From contig RCNN01000042.1 of the NCBI GenBank assembly GCA_003667245.1, positions 60,830 to 124,829 of the forward strand: a stretch of DNA of 64,000 bases, written 5' to 3'. Origin of the DNA: Heterostelium multicystogenum. Taxonomy: Eukaryota > Evosea > Eumycetozoa > Acytosteliales > Acytosteliaceae. A program made the position numbers and the translations under genes. Shown in pieces: positions 27,210 to 38,989 of this stretch. The notes under the pieces were generated by a model that saw nothing but the letters and a program-made list of their open reading frames with translations, did not search any database and was not told the origin of the DNA. Numbering within the stretch: position 1 is the first letter of the stretch; every line of letters begins with the position of its first letter.

Positions 27210-28383
27210 TTAAGTAGGTAGTTGGGTGATATTGTCATATATAGTTGTTATGGAGTCTTGCTTCTCTTCCATTGTTTGATGAAGGAAGAGAGTACCGATG
27301 ACATGGACAATTTCGTTGGTAGTGGCATCTCTCAGCCAGAGATGTATGACTAGACTATTATTGTTGTGGTGTTTGGAGCAACACATTATCTTTATTTGTA
27401 CAGAGAACATACCGTTCTTGACGAAGCATGCGACATTGCTCTTTAACCAGGACTAGTTTTTTCTTTGCATTGGGATTGTTTTGCAAAGTAGAACCTCGAT
27501 TGGAAGTATTCTCTACAAAAAGTACACTGTGGGAGCGGGTTAAATTCGGTATCCAACACCTGTGCTTCTAAGTAAAGGGCAACTTCATTGGCTGTGGAGT
27601 GTTAATAAATTTTTTAGCATTTCCACTGTATCCCACCACATCGGAAATGTACACTCTTTGGTTTGGTATCTTCGTTGCATTTCGATATCAGGAATATAGA
27701 ATTCTATATTATGATAAAAGTTTTCTAAAAAGTGGAGTAGAGAATGAAGAAAACACATTTGGCAAGGAATGGAGCCTGATTTTGGAGAGTTTTGATTCAC
27801 TACACAAAACCATGGTACTTCTACATTTCTTTAAAAATAAAGGTTAGAGTTCGATTGGGAAAGATTAAGTCTCAAATTATAAATACCTGTTTAAAAAATG
27901 GTTCGTGAAATGTTTCAGAATGAAAGGATGGATCAATTAATTGAAAGTGGTTACTTGGAAGTGAAGTTGGAGTTAAAGGTGGTGTTGGAGTAGGTGTCAT
28001 GGATGGAGTGGAGTGATTGGGTGTTGGAATTGGGGTCAAATTTGGTGTATTGGGTGAAACTACATTTATTCCTGATAGACAATAGGAATTGGAGGTATCT
28101 TGAAAAATAATAGTTGGAGGACTTTGGGCATAGTTATTATATTGATAGTTGCTCAAAGAGAAACTATTTTGAGGATTTAATGGAGTATATTATTAGATGT
28201 ATTCATTATATTATTAATATTATTATTTGTATTGTTGGTATTATTATTAATATTATTATTTGGATTTATATTATTAAAAAATATTATTTGGTTTGGAGAT
28301 TGAAAGGATGGGTCAACAAAAGAGTATTTTGGGAGTTGTTGGAAGTATGGATCACAATAAACTTCTTGCTCCCTATTTATCAA
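27210..28383 (-). CDS. Disrupted gene, Mga2/Spt23-like transcription factor fragments
   Basis: Several minus-strand pieces look coding but no single frame spans them. The 5' part is Asn-rich (IFFNNINPNNN) then Pro/Thr-rich (TPTPTPPLTP). Downstream come VALYLEAQVLDTEFNPLPQC, a CTFC pair, and MFSVQIKIMCCSKHHNNN followed by VIHLWLRDATTNEIV. The last part resembles the conserved segment of Mga2/Spt23-type (IPT/Rel-like) regulators, where a CC(S/R)xHH motif precedes a strand-rich region. This assignment is from memory of the family and tentative. A frame break near 28160-28180 and at least one more at 27440-27480 are needed. No ATG starts the visible first piece; an acceptor (AATAG) sits there, so an upstream exon may be missing. 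Confidence 0.4.
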
Positions 28384-31300
28384 AGAAAAAATAAAGATAG
28401 AAAGAATAGTGAGTATTAAAAGTTTTAAATTAATCTCTTTAACATTTTATATTTACATTTGTTTATAAGTCTTATTAGAATACAAAATAAATAAATATTT
28501 ATTGAATGGATGAGGAGGGAAATAACAATTAATTGAAAAGTATTAGTTTTTTAGGATTATATTGTATTTTAAAATCAATCTATATATTAAAATATAAAGA
28601 TGTTGCTTTTAATTATTTTTATATATATATATCTAAATAAATTGAAGATAAATTGAGTATAATAGTTATATATTTAATTTGTTAGGAATGGTTAACCAAT
28701 TAAAAATGTAAAAGCTTTGAACCTTTATAAATCGATTCTTTGTGGTTGTGGATATAACATAATTTAAAAATAAATAATTGATACAAACCTTTACAATATC
28801 TTTAACTTAAAATCACCATCTTCCACAGCCCCTTATTTGAAATGAGACACCAACATACATTGCCATTCCTTTCAACATCAAAACAAAAAACCCAAACAAC
28901 AATAAACTAAACAAAACCAAACAAAATCCAGTAATCATATGATGATTTATACTATTATTCTCAGTAATTATACCATATCCTACTGCCATCTCCACCTAAT
29001 ATATTAGTTCATGTTCTATTGAGTTACTATTCCTTATTTATAAAAAGTAAAATATATGTTGTTGTTGTTTTGTTTTGTTTGTTGTACTACTATAAATCAT
29101 AATCAGAACAATCAGAATCAGTATTAGTACTTGTGTTCCAATTCACTTGCTGATAAAAGAGACTGCCCCCTGCAATCAAACAATACCTCATTACCAATAC
29201 ACATCCAACCCAGCACCAATTGCTTCATCACTACTTTAACCCCACCCCCACCATCTTTAAAACAAACACCTTCAACAATAATCACCACAAAGTCTCTCTG
29301 TAAAGCTAACCCGCACACCACAATCACAGAGCAGGAAAGAAACTCAATACCGACTGTGTCTGACAAAATAGAAATGGATAGAGACTTGTTGATGATGTCG
29401 GCGGTTGATTTTTTTAAGTGTGACATATCTTCCACCACTAATGAAATCCAATCAAAGTTTAATCATTTGTTTTAAATCGCAGCACTGGTACATTAAATCA
29501 ATCACAACATCAACATACATTCAAATCATAATCATTAGCAATAACAACTACTACATTTCAGTCAATCCTGATAAAAGTAGTTGGTGTGAAATCGATGTTG
29601 GCACAAGTTAGTGTGAGTGTGTTTTGAGTTTGACAAGAGATACTATCAAAGCTCTTAAACAGAGTATATTGATACTTGATGATTTAAGCTTTAACTAGAT
29701 AGTCCGACTTTAATAAAGTAGTGTGGGATGTTTATGATAATTATCATTTGAAATTATTATTTATTTGGTGAATCAAGTTTTATTGGTATTGTTGTTGTTG
29801 TTGTTGTTGATGGCTGTTGTTGATATTGCCCTGTTATATTAATGCGGAGGTGTTTATCAAAGGTGGATGGTGGTAGTTGGAAAGAGGAACAAGCTGTCAA
29901 AGTGTTGTTGTTTGGTTGTGGTTTTAAAGTTTTAAAATGTTGCTAGATAAAGTTGGTCGTTGTGTGGTTTTGATTGTCAAAAACTAAGATTTATCTGTTT
30001 AATGATGCCGGAATCAATGCGAGTTAAGAGAGGTCATTCCTCATCTTATTTCAGTTTGTTTATTGGATTGATTTTAAACAGCCATTCTACTTGTCAACTT
30101 GATCATCAAATATTTAATGAATGAAACACATCCAATCATTATTCTTATATCAATCCATCATCATTAGATATCGAACCGACATTTGCTTGATTCCAATCAT
30201 TATTGATATCATAAGTATTGGTATTGATACTGTAATTTATTGATGAAGCATTAGAAATTCAATCCAATACCTATTGTATTCACCATCTCCTCATCCACCT
30301 TGACCACCAACACCACAATCACACACAATCACCAAGTTCCAATCAAAAGCAGAGGAGTATTTAGTGCCTCTAAACAGTAATCGTTTGTACAACTTTTTCA
30401 TTCACACGATCAGAATAAAAATCAATAAACACTTAAATTACTTTAAAATAAACCAATCATTTCAATAAATTTGCTTTAAAATTCTCCAACCATCCAATGT
30501 TATTGTCAACATCACCAACTCAAAAAACAAAATAATAATTTTAGAGATGAGATTATTAACAACAAATGTAATATATCTTGTATTAAAATTATTTCATTTG
30601 ATTGGTTGTACTAAAAGATACTCTAATGCTCAATGTATTTATGTAGAGTGTTTATATCAAGTGTATAAAATTTAACCCCCCGAAATCGATTAATACTCTT
30701 CGATTTAATCAATAATTTGACCGTCTACGATAATTAATTCAACAGAAATATATACATATATACATATACAGGCTGTATTTGTATTCAACTTTAATTTAAG
30801 GATAGTGGAATAATAAGTTTATTTGTGGTGAATAATTATTGAAGCAAATTTAATGTTTTCAAAAACCATAGTTATCCAATAAACTCCTTTAAAATCACAT
30901 TCATTAGATTGTGGGTAGTTGTGATTTATTAATCGATACTCTGGTATGACTCCTAATCTTTCTCTCTTTCCAATAGGTATATGATTAGTTGTTATGATGA
31001 TAATATATACTTTATCATTACATAACCATTTAAACTTTCGAAATCGAAATTTTTGAACATACAACTAATTAGTGTTGTTGAAGATTGTACACTATTATTA
31101 TTTGCACTTCATGATTCTACTTTTCTTTATTATAATGCAAAGTTAGGTTGTTTAATATTAAAGTTGGTTAAAACCATAAATTTTAATTGTTGTGGTAGGT
31201 GTATGCAATCCATACACCCGAAAATATCAATAATAATATATTTGAATTAATTAATATTTGCTAAATTAAAAAAAATTCAATATATTTTATTTATTTTTAT

Positions 31301-31644
31301 TACTATCATTTTAAATTATAATCATTACTTAATATTTAAATGTGTTGTCTTATCATGTGGGGTTATTTTTATAATACTAATATTTATTTCCATTCATGTA
31401 TTATTATTATTATAAATAAATTAATTAGTGGGTACTGTGTGAATAGTTGATAAAGATGTCTTAATATAGCAATCCGATTGCCCAAAAACAGAACAAATAT
31501 CAATGAATCAAATATTTTTATTATTTAAATAATCTACAAATTTTAATAAATTTAATATCAGTTTCTGTTGGTGTATAAAAAGGTTATTTTTAGAATATCA
31601 AAATTTTAATTATACAAATAATAATAAATAACAACATATATAAA
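28384..31644. other. 3.2-kb gene-poor region
   Basis: No convincing gene. A 59-codon minus-strand ORF from ATG 28989 to 28813 has one hydrophobic segment (FCLVLFSLLLFGFFVLMLKG) and might be a small membrane protein, but nothing supports it further. Base composition switches along the stretch: the plus strand is A/C-rich at about 29.1-29.6 and 30.1-30.5 kb and T/G-rich at about 29.76-30.0 kb. It includes GTTGTTG runs at about 29790-29815. Confidence 0.5.
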
Positions 31645-32492
31645 ATGTCAGTAGCACAACATAGAGTACCATACTTTGCCAGATATACAAAGGTATGAGA
31701 ATTGTATATGTAATGCTCTATTGAATAAAATGTTGGTTGGATTAGATGTATATTGATTTTTATAGGGTATTACTTTTTTTTAATCAATACCCAATAATTT
31801 ATCTATATGGAACATCATCCCTAAATCAATTGTTCTTCTATTTCAAAATCTTAAACTAAAATCTTTGAAACAAGTAAATACTTACTAACGATAATTCTTT
31901 ACTTCTATTACATCTGTGTGTATGGTAACAATATATTGTCACCATTGTACAATTTAGGACCTTGGTGTAGCTGATCCCTCTTCGGAAATTACATTCACAA
32001 TTGTTCTTAAACTTAGAAATGAAGAATGGTTAAAGAAACAGGTAACTACTTAAATAATTGATTAAGATATTATTTTTATAAAATACTTACTAATTCCTTT
32101 TCATTTATAGTTGGAGGAAACTAGTGATCCAAAGTCTGAAAGATTTGGAAAACACTTGGACAAAAATGAAGTTGAAGGAATGACTAAACCATCACAGGAA
32201 CATTTTGATAGAGTTACAGACTTTTTGAACTCCAAAGGTATCCAAAGCTCTAGAGAAGGTGAAGGTTTGAAGGTAAGTTCAAATGTAACAAATTTGTCAA
32301 AATATCAGTTTCTAATTATTAATTTTATAGATTAGAACTTCCGTTGAGAAAACTCAAGAGTTATTCCATACTCAAATCCACAAGTTTGCTCAACCAGAAG
32401 GAAAGGTTGACGATACCATTTTCAAGAGAGAAGGTTCATTCAAAATCCCATCTGAAATTTCAGATTGTGTCGATTTAGTAGTTGGTTTTTAA
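31645..32492 (+). CDS. Stand-alone pro-kumamolisin (S53 peptidase) propeptide-like protein
   Basis: Four exons (31645-31692, 31958-32041, 32111-32272, 32331-32492) encode 151 residues. The whole protein resembles the activation domain of S53 (sedolisin/tripeptidyl-peptidase 1) enzymes: [20 protein letters not shown], then [20 protein letters not shown], the family's (S/T)DP-SP-YGKHL---E block, and a second half [20 protein letters not shown]. It stops where the catalytic domain should begin. There is no signal peptide. All exon lengths are multiples of three. Propeptides of this class inhibit their own enzyme, so an inhibitor role is conceivable but is inference. Confidence 0.72.
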
Positions 32493-32629
32493 ATAGATTA
32501 ATTAAATCATTTTTACAATTTTTAGTTGGAGATTGTTTGTTTTTTTTTTGTTTTTTTTCAAGTTTATCTTCCCTTTATAGACTGAAAATGATTGAAATTG
32601 TACAAAGTGAACCTAAAGATTAAATAAAA

Positions 32630-33333
32630 ATGACAACTATTAGAAGATTTGTTTGTGATGATCTATTTAGATTTAATAATATTAACTTAGATTATCTGAC
32701 AGAAACAGTAAGTCTAGTAATTTATCATCTCTGGTGCAACATATTCACTAATAAGTACAATAGTATTATTTTACCTTTCTATCTTCAATATATTTCACAT
32801 TGGCCAAGTTTGCTATCAATCGCAGAAGATGTAAATGGAAGAGCAATGGGATATAGTACGTATCAAATGATAAATGTTTTAGATCTTTTCTAATCTAAGT
32901 TTCTCGCCGAACAAATTAGTGCTGGGTAAAGCAGAGGGTGAAAAGGAGAATTGGCATGGTCATGTAACAGCTGTCACTGTTGCACCAGAATATAGAAGAA
33001 TCGGCTTAGCTGATCGCTTGATGAATACTCTGGAAGAGGTTTCAGAAAAAGTGTAAGTTTGATGACTAATCACATGGCAATTCAATTCTAACATTTTATT
33101 CATTACATCTAGTCATAATGCATATTTTGTTGATCTCTTTGTAAGGAAATCAAATACATTAGCTATTAATATGTACACAAAGTTTGGATATACTGTATAT
33201 AGAACGGTACTAGGCTACTATTCAGGAGAGGAGGATGCACTTGATATGAAGAAAGGCGTTGGCGAGAGATGTGGAGAAGAAATCAATCATACCGCTGCCA
33301 CATCCTGTGCATCCCTCAGATATAGATTTATAG
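32630..33333 (+). CDS. NAA20: NatB catalytic subunit NAA20 (frame break near the C-terminus)
   Basis: GNAT-fold N-terminal acetyltransferase that modifies Met-Asp/Glu/Asn/Gln starts co-translationally with NAA25. Matches run over the whole length: MTTIRRFVCDDLFRFNNINL, LPFYLQYISHWP, LGKAEGEKENWHGHVTAV, VAPEYRRIGLADRLM (acetyl-CoA loop) and YFVDLFVRKSN. Introns are about 32709-32757, 32860-32918 and 33053-33113. Near 33252-33258 one extra base shifts the frame. In the next frame the family's expected C-terminus (ARDVEKKSIIPLPHPV) reads to a stop at 33331-33333. The open frame that runs on to 33380 is therefore probably false. Confidence 0.9.
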
Positions 33334-33508
33334 CAAATCGCAAAAATATTCCTAGTCGCAGTATTTGTAGCAGTACTTAGAGAGTTAATAAAGCGAATAT
33401 GATCATCGAAAAGGAATAAATTTGTGAAAATATATATATAAAAGTTTATTTTACATTCTTCGAGGACAGAGTTATTATAAATATAGATATGAATCGATAC
33501 TAATACAG

Positions 33509-34713
33509 TTAGTTCTTAAATATATCTATTGTGGTTTCTAAACATGGTCTAAAATCGAGGTCGTGACATCCAATACTAAAGAATGTCGGTGCTTTTTGGT
33601 ATATATCTAAACCTCTGCCTATCTTGATGGTGGTGCCATTGTTCACAATAATCGATCGATCATGTAGAGTAGTTGAGAATACAAAATCAAATAAAACATT
33701 ATGCTCCATTAAACTCTCCTTTAACTGATAGTAACCAAGAGTGTTAGTACAGTGTTATGTGAGATTTGGGAGTCTTTGATGGTTACCATTAATAAATTCG
33801 ACATGACATCTTCTTGCTGTGATGGTGATTCTGATGTTGTAACTAATTTAATTTGTATAGGTCTGGCACTGTTCTGTGAATTTGAACGTTTGACAATCAA
33901 CTCACAAAGTCTGATTAAATTTTCTACTTGATGTCTGGCTCTGATGTATGGATCCTCGATCATATAAATAGTACCTGCTGCCAAATGTTGTCCAAATAGT
34001 GAATCATAACTGCATCCAGTTTGTCCAAACTCAATTCTTCTAGATTGTAGCAAATGTCCATTTCCACCTGTACTTCCTCTCTTTGGTTGTACATTGGGTA
34101 CATAGGGTGTTTCAATAATTGGAGCTGTTGGTTGCACTACATAATCAACTTGTATTTATAAAATGAATCAATGAGTCAGTAAAACTCTTCTGAAAAGTTA
34201 CAGTTCTATCATCTTACTCCCACCAGGCAATGTATTGGGTACGCTTGGTAATGATAATGAGGTGGTTGGGACACTAGGTAAAACTAAATCATTATTTGCA
34301 CAACACCTGTTGATTGAGACAGAGATAGAATGAGTTAATGTGAACAAATTCTAATAGTTCAAAATTTGCTAAGACTGATACAATACGGTTCAGAATGTAC
34401 ACCACCCTTTCTCTTCTCTATGATTTCTTTGAGAGTTTCAGCTCTATCCATATACTCATTCATCTTTTGCTTTAAAGTAGCTCTAACTTTCTCATTCTTT
34501 TCAACTATAAATAGCAGTAATTAATATTACATGAAAGAAATGAAAAATATCTAGATCTATAAATGAATAGATACTTTTTAATGCTGAAACAAAACCTTCT
34601 AAACTAGTTAGATATAATCTTAAAGCCTCTTGATAGTTTCCACTTCTGTCGTATGCAGTAGCTTGCTGTACTAGCTGATAAGAGTGTCTCAGAAGATTGG
34701 ATGCATCTCCCAT
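33509..34713 (-). CDS. MITD1: MITD1-like ESCRT-III-binding protein (frame break near 33735)
   Basis: MIT domain at the N-terminus (LLRHSYQLVQQATAYDRSGN, then YQEALRLYLTSLEGFVSALK) followed by the MITD1 C-terminal phospholipase-D-like domain: FGQTGCSYDSLFGQHL, IEDPYIRARHQVENLIRLCE, DRSIIVNNGTTIKIGRGLD and FRPCLETTIDIFKN at the end. In animals the protein binds ESCRT-III tails and stabilises the midbody in cytokinesis. At least two introns follow the MIT helix and lie near 34150-34230 and 34315-34390. At about 33725-33740 one missing base splits the last part; reading across gives GYYQLKESLMEHNVLF. Start ATG is at 34713. Confidence 0.85.
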
Positions 34714-35304
34714 TCTTTGATTACTATTTGAAGATTACTTTAGGGTAACTATTAAATCTATCTATATTATTATATGTTTTAGTATTATTTGTATCTATGC
34801 TATGATAATATATATCTTTGCCTAATTAAATATTTAATTAACAAACTGTAATGCGACATTACAATTATTACAATAATTTGATTTGGTAGCTCTTGAAAAT
34901 GCAAGATATCGGCTCTACCCACACTATTAATGTGATACATTTAAAAAAAAATTATGATTATTTTGTTTGTTTTTAATTTACAACCACCTAGTGTATTTTA
35001 TTGATGTTGGCAACTATTAATAAATGGATTACATTATTCTTAAAAGAACAAATCATACTTTAGTTAAAGAATGATTGTTGATTTCATTTGTATTGAGCGA
35101 AATGATTGTCTGCAATCACCGCCGTCTATGTCTAATTTAGATTCATTTGCTTCACTAATCATTGTATCTGCCAGAAAATGTGTTCTTTACTAATTTGGAT
35201 ATCTCTATGATCATTATGATTATTTAACATTTAAAGGTTGATGATGTGACGACGATATTATTTGTCTTATTGCTGTGAAAGTGATTTAAATGAGAATGGT
35301 TGAA
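34714..35304. other. Intergenic spacer
   Basis: AT-rich spacer between two minus-strand genes (MED22 3' end and MITD1 start). It should hold the MITD1 promoter. No open frame of note and no RNA gene is visible. Confidence 0.5.
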
Positions 35305-35876
35305 TTATGGAAGCCTTTTGTTCTTGATTTCGGTTTGATTTGATGGTACAGGAGGAAGTTTGTAGTCAGAATTGTAATATTCGTTTTCAAGCTCTGCAAT
35401 GGACCTTGAGATTTCTTCTGAAATCAGTTTAACCAACTTGTTTGTTTTTTCATTCTGTCTCTGATAGACCATATTCTGTAGTCTAACTTCTTCAGTCATT
35501 GTCGAAAAGTCATTTAAAATGATGTTTTGTTTCAGCTCTTCTATAATCTTAAAGAAGTCCTTCACCACTATTCAACTGAACCAAAATGTTGTGATATTAG
35601 AACAAGTAATGATATTAAAGTGGTTCGAGTCAGGATGTACTTACTATATTAGTGGTACGTGTTTCCATTTCATAGACCTCACTGAAGTTCTGACTGTTTT
35701 CATTTACTTTTGCAATCTTTATGATGGCATGAAAGTTATCAAGCATCTGATTGGTTTTGGTATCGATCTGCTTTTTGGAAGTATTGTTGGTTTCTAAATA
35801 GGATTTCACCTCTTGTTTGTGGTTGCTGGGTCTGCTGCTGTTGCTGTTGAGGCGCAGACATTGCACCTTTATTCAT
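35305..35876 (-). CDS. MED22: Mediator subunit 22 (frame break near 35815)
   Basis: Head-module subunit of Mediator, which links activators to RNA polymerase II. Conserved parts are KKQIDTKTNQMLDNFHAIIK, then YEMETRTTNIV, and after an intron (about 35573-35642) KDFFKIIEELKQNIILNDF and SRSIAELENEYYNSDY. The ATG at 35876 begins MNKGAMSAP and a Gln-rich leader. Near 35805-35822 the leader and body are in different frames, one base apart, so one base is probably missing. It diverges from MED4. Confidence 0.86.
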
Positions 35877-36399
35877 CTTCAATTTGAAACAAATGAAACA
35901 ACAATCAAAATCATATTCAAGTAATAATAGTTCAATTTTTATGATTTTGTGCTCACCTCATAAGTTTGTTTTAAACAAAGTGAACAACATAAATATAGGA
36001 AATTGTTGGTCATTATCTTTCTTTGAAGATTATATTGACAAAAAATTCAACAAAACATTGATCTACTATTATAAGAGATGTAAACAGCATATAAATTGAT
36101 GTTTATTGAATTGTAAAATACTTATTATATAAAAAACATTAAACTAAATAGAAACTGATGTTGGTAATGCCAGGAAAGTTCAATTGAGTTGAGTCTGCTG
36201 AGTAGTCATCTAAATTGAATTTGCAATCTAGCTTACTCTTCTATATTTGATTTTTATATTATTTAAATGTAATTGAAGTTTGTATGACATAGATTATTCA
36301 TCAGTGAAATTGAGTCTAGTTTTTACTTTCAAAAGCAGCTTTGGAACTTCATGCATCGTGCATGTAATTGATTGATGTAATAATAATAATAATAATAAG
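35877..36399. promoter_or_regulatory. Shared promoter region of MED22 and MED4
   Basis: A 523-bp spacer between head-to-head Mediator genes. It holds both promoters and leaders. A (TAA) microsatellite run at about 36380-36398 abuts the MED4 ATG. A bidirectional element would explain co-expression of the two subunits, but no specific motif can be named. Confidence 0.5.
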
Positions 36400-37502
36400 A
36401 TGTCACAGAAATCAAACAATAGAACTCTAAAAGATAATATTACAATAAGCATCAATGAGTTTAATAAAGCCTGTAAAATACTCTTTGATTCATTCGCTCA
36501 GCATTCATCTGCTCAGCCTGGGCAACAGTCAGGCATGATAAGCTCTCCAAACTTGTATGGTGCTAATTCACCTCAGCAGCACCAGCAACAACAGCAATAC
36601 CATCAGCAATTCATGAATATGCCTCAACAGCAGCTTCAAATACTACAACGAATGTCAATGCTAATTGAAACTGATAAACAACTACAAAAAACATTAAAAC
36701 AATGTAAATAGCCACAAACGATCACTAATTAGATTTTCATTGTTTCTAACTTGCTACTCAATGCTTGATAGTGGAGCAACATCAAATATACCAAAAGGAA
36801 ATTGTTGATATTAAAAAAGAAATCGAAGAAAAGGATAAACAAATCACTACTTTAGCATCAAATCTCAAAGATGTCGAGATACTACTGGAGAATGAAATAT
36901 TAGATGCTGCTAAAAGCGATGACACTAAAGGTAGGAAGTAATAGATTGTCAAATATGGAACATCTACTAAAAAATTTAACCTTCCAGAGAGAACCATTTC
37001 ACCAGAGGAGCTGATTTCATATGCTCATAAAATTAGTGGAACTACATCTGCTCCTTACGGATATCAAGCAAACTTGCCACTGATGCCACTGTATAAGCCA
37101 CCTGCTCCTCAAGAAGATATGATGCGTTCTTCGTCATTGTTTACTAGGTTGCCTCTGAACCTACTGCGGCTCTATGGTCTTGCTGAGAAAGATCTGTCAA
37201 CACCTACCCTTGGTATTAAGAGTGCATCACCTATTGGTGATGAGATCAATGCAGAGTCTCAGGACAACATGGTAGAAGACACGGTATCCAACACATTGTC
37301 AATATCAGAACCCAAACTGTTGGTTCCACCATCAAACATCCCAATATCAACACCACCATTCAATAAACAAGGACCAATACTCACTTCGCTTGACCTCGAT
37401 CTCAACCCAGATCTTGAGGACGACGAAGATGATGATGACGATGAAGATGAAGATGAAGGAGGTGAATCATCTGGTAGTGAAAACGATGTCGAATGGGATT
37501 AG
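36400..37502 (+). CDS. MED4: Mediator subunit 4
   Basis: Middle-module subunit of Mediator. Three exons: a Gln-rich N-terminal part with coiled-coil potential, a coiled coil (QKEIVDIKKEIEEKDKQITT), and the signature block SPEELISYAHKISGTTSAP followed by PLMPLYKPPAPQEDMMRSS. The acidic C-terminus (LEDDEDDDDDEDEDE) fits other MED4 proteins of amoebae. Introns are about 36705-36770 and 36931-36987, both frame-preserving. Start ATG at 36400, directly after a TAA microsatellite. Confidence 0.9.
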
Positions 37503-38989
37503 GAGACTGTCAAAAAGCAAACCAATCATTTAATTAATCATTCACATATCTTTATACTTTATAAAGGCAATTCATCTTGAACTTCAAAATACACTGTAAA
37601 AATAAAGATCGTAGATGCTCCAATCATCATTCACAGAACTTGCCAACTTGGACTCATAATTCTCCTTTGAACCATCTTTATCAACATGGGTCAATTTTCT
37701 TTATTAAAATTAGATTTAATTTAAAATTTGTTTTTAAAAAATAAAATTACAAAAGGCAAATGGGAATTCAAAGCAATCTCAGAGTAAATCGGCAATCTTG
37801 ATCAATCTATTTTATTTTTAAATTTAAATAAAGAAATATATAATGATTATCTATTAATAATATTTAGAGAATGTTTTGGACTGATTATCTTTTATCCTTA
37901 ATATTTTAAAAAATGATATCAAATACATATAAGTGATAATGATTGAATACAGATCTCAGATCAGTCATCTAATCCCTAATAAAATACGATTTTATTTTTT
38001 TTTAGTTTTTTTGATGAATTTTTTTTGAAAATAAACAGCCATCTGAGTACCAAATGGACTACCCATTGGAGTTTTGAATTTTCTGGACTTAATTTTGCAA
38101 AAATAAAAAAATAAAACAAACAAAACAATTTAAAAAACAAAAACATTTTGCAAAAGAAGGAGAGTTAGTACCAAAAACAAACGCAATATCATTGATTTGT
38201 CTCCATATATTTTTACTTATTGTATTTATATCCATATCAAATCAATCAATCAATCAATCAATCAATTAGCCTTTTGATTACTCAGATATCATTACCTATC
38301 ATATTTGAATCATTGTATTGGTTGGATTCAGATTGGTAGAAAGATAGATCTTACAGGACACAGGTAAATAATCATATGATTCAATCAATAAACGATAGAT
38401 AGAGGACTATTGATTTCTATCAACAATATACTACATGCATTTAAACATCAACCACCCACACAAAGACAACTACAATCAAATTTTGTCATAACAAAATGAA
38501 ATGAATTAATATATCCAAACATTTCCACACTCATTTGACACTGTTCAAAGTATAGAACGAGACAGTCAATGGTGTGATCCTCATAAACACACAACTGCAT
38601 TTACCGACACACACAAACACACATAAAGCAAACAATTTAAAAAAAAACAAAAAAATAGAGAATCGATGATGAATTGGTTGGATAATCATGTATTAGACAG
38701 ATCGATCCAACAACCAACTTACTTGTTATCCCAGAGAAATTAGTCTTTATATTTGCTTCTCACACCGCCATTCATTAAATCAATAATATCAGTTTGAATA
38801 GTCTACTACATTACTTCCATTAGCACACACATATATTTGATTTTAAAAATGCTAATATTTTGATCACAATTTAGTTGGTTTGCTTGTAAGATTCAAAACA
38901 AAAACAAAAACAACAAATTGTAAAATAGTAGCATATTGAAAGATTGGATTTGAAGAGTTAGTTGTATTAGATAGTTGAAACAATATATC
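37503..38989. promoter_or_regulatory. Upstream region of the kinase-RasGEF gene
   Basis: About 1.5 kb without ORFs. The plus strand is A-rich with C, with CACACA, ACCAAC and ATCA words and a (ATCA)n run at about 38238-38265. This is the same sense-strand A/C bias as seen upstream of the kinase at 15338. Probably the promoter and a long leader of the 38990 gene, plus the MED4 terminator. Confidence 0.5.

Noticed and set aside
29131..29475. Plus-strand open frame of 114 codons
   Set aside because: It begins at TTG, not ATG; Thr/Pro/Asn-rich as expected from A/C-rich non-coding DNA.
30819..31064. Minus-strand ORF of about 80 codons
   Set aside because: No ATG start and no domain; likely chance.
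33334..33380. Extension of NAA20 to 33380
   Set aside because: Another frame carries the family's conserved C-terminus, ending at 33333.
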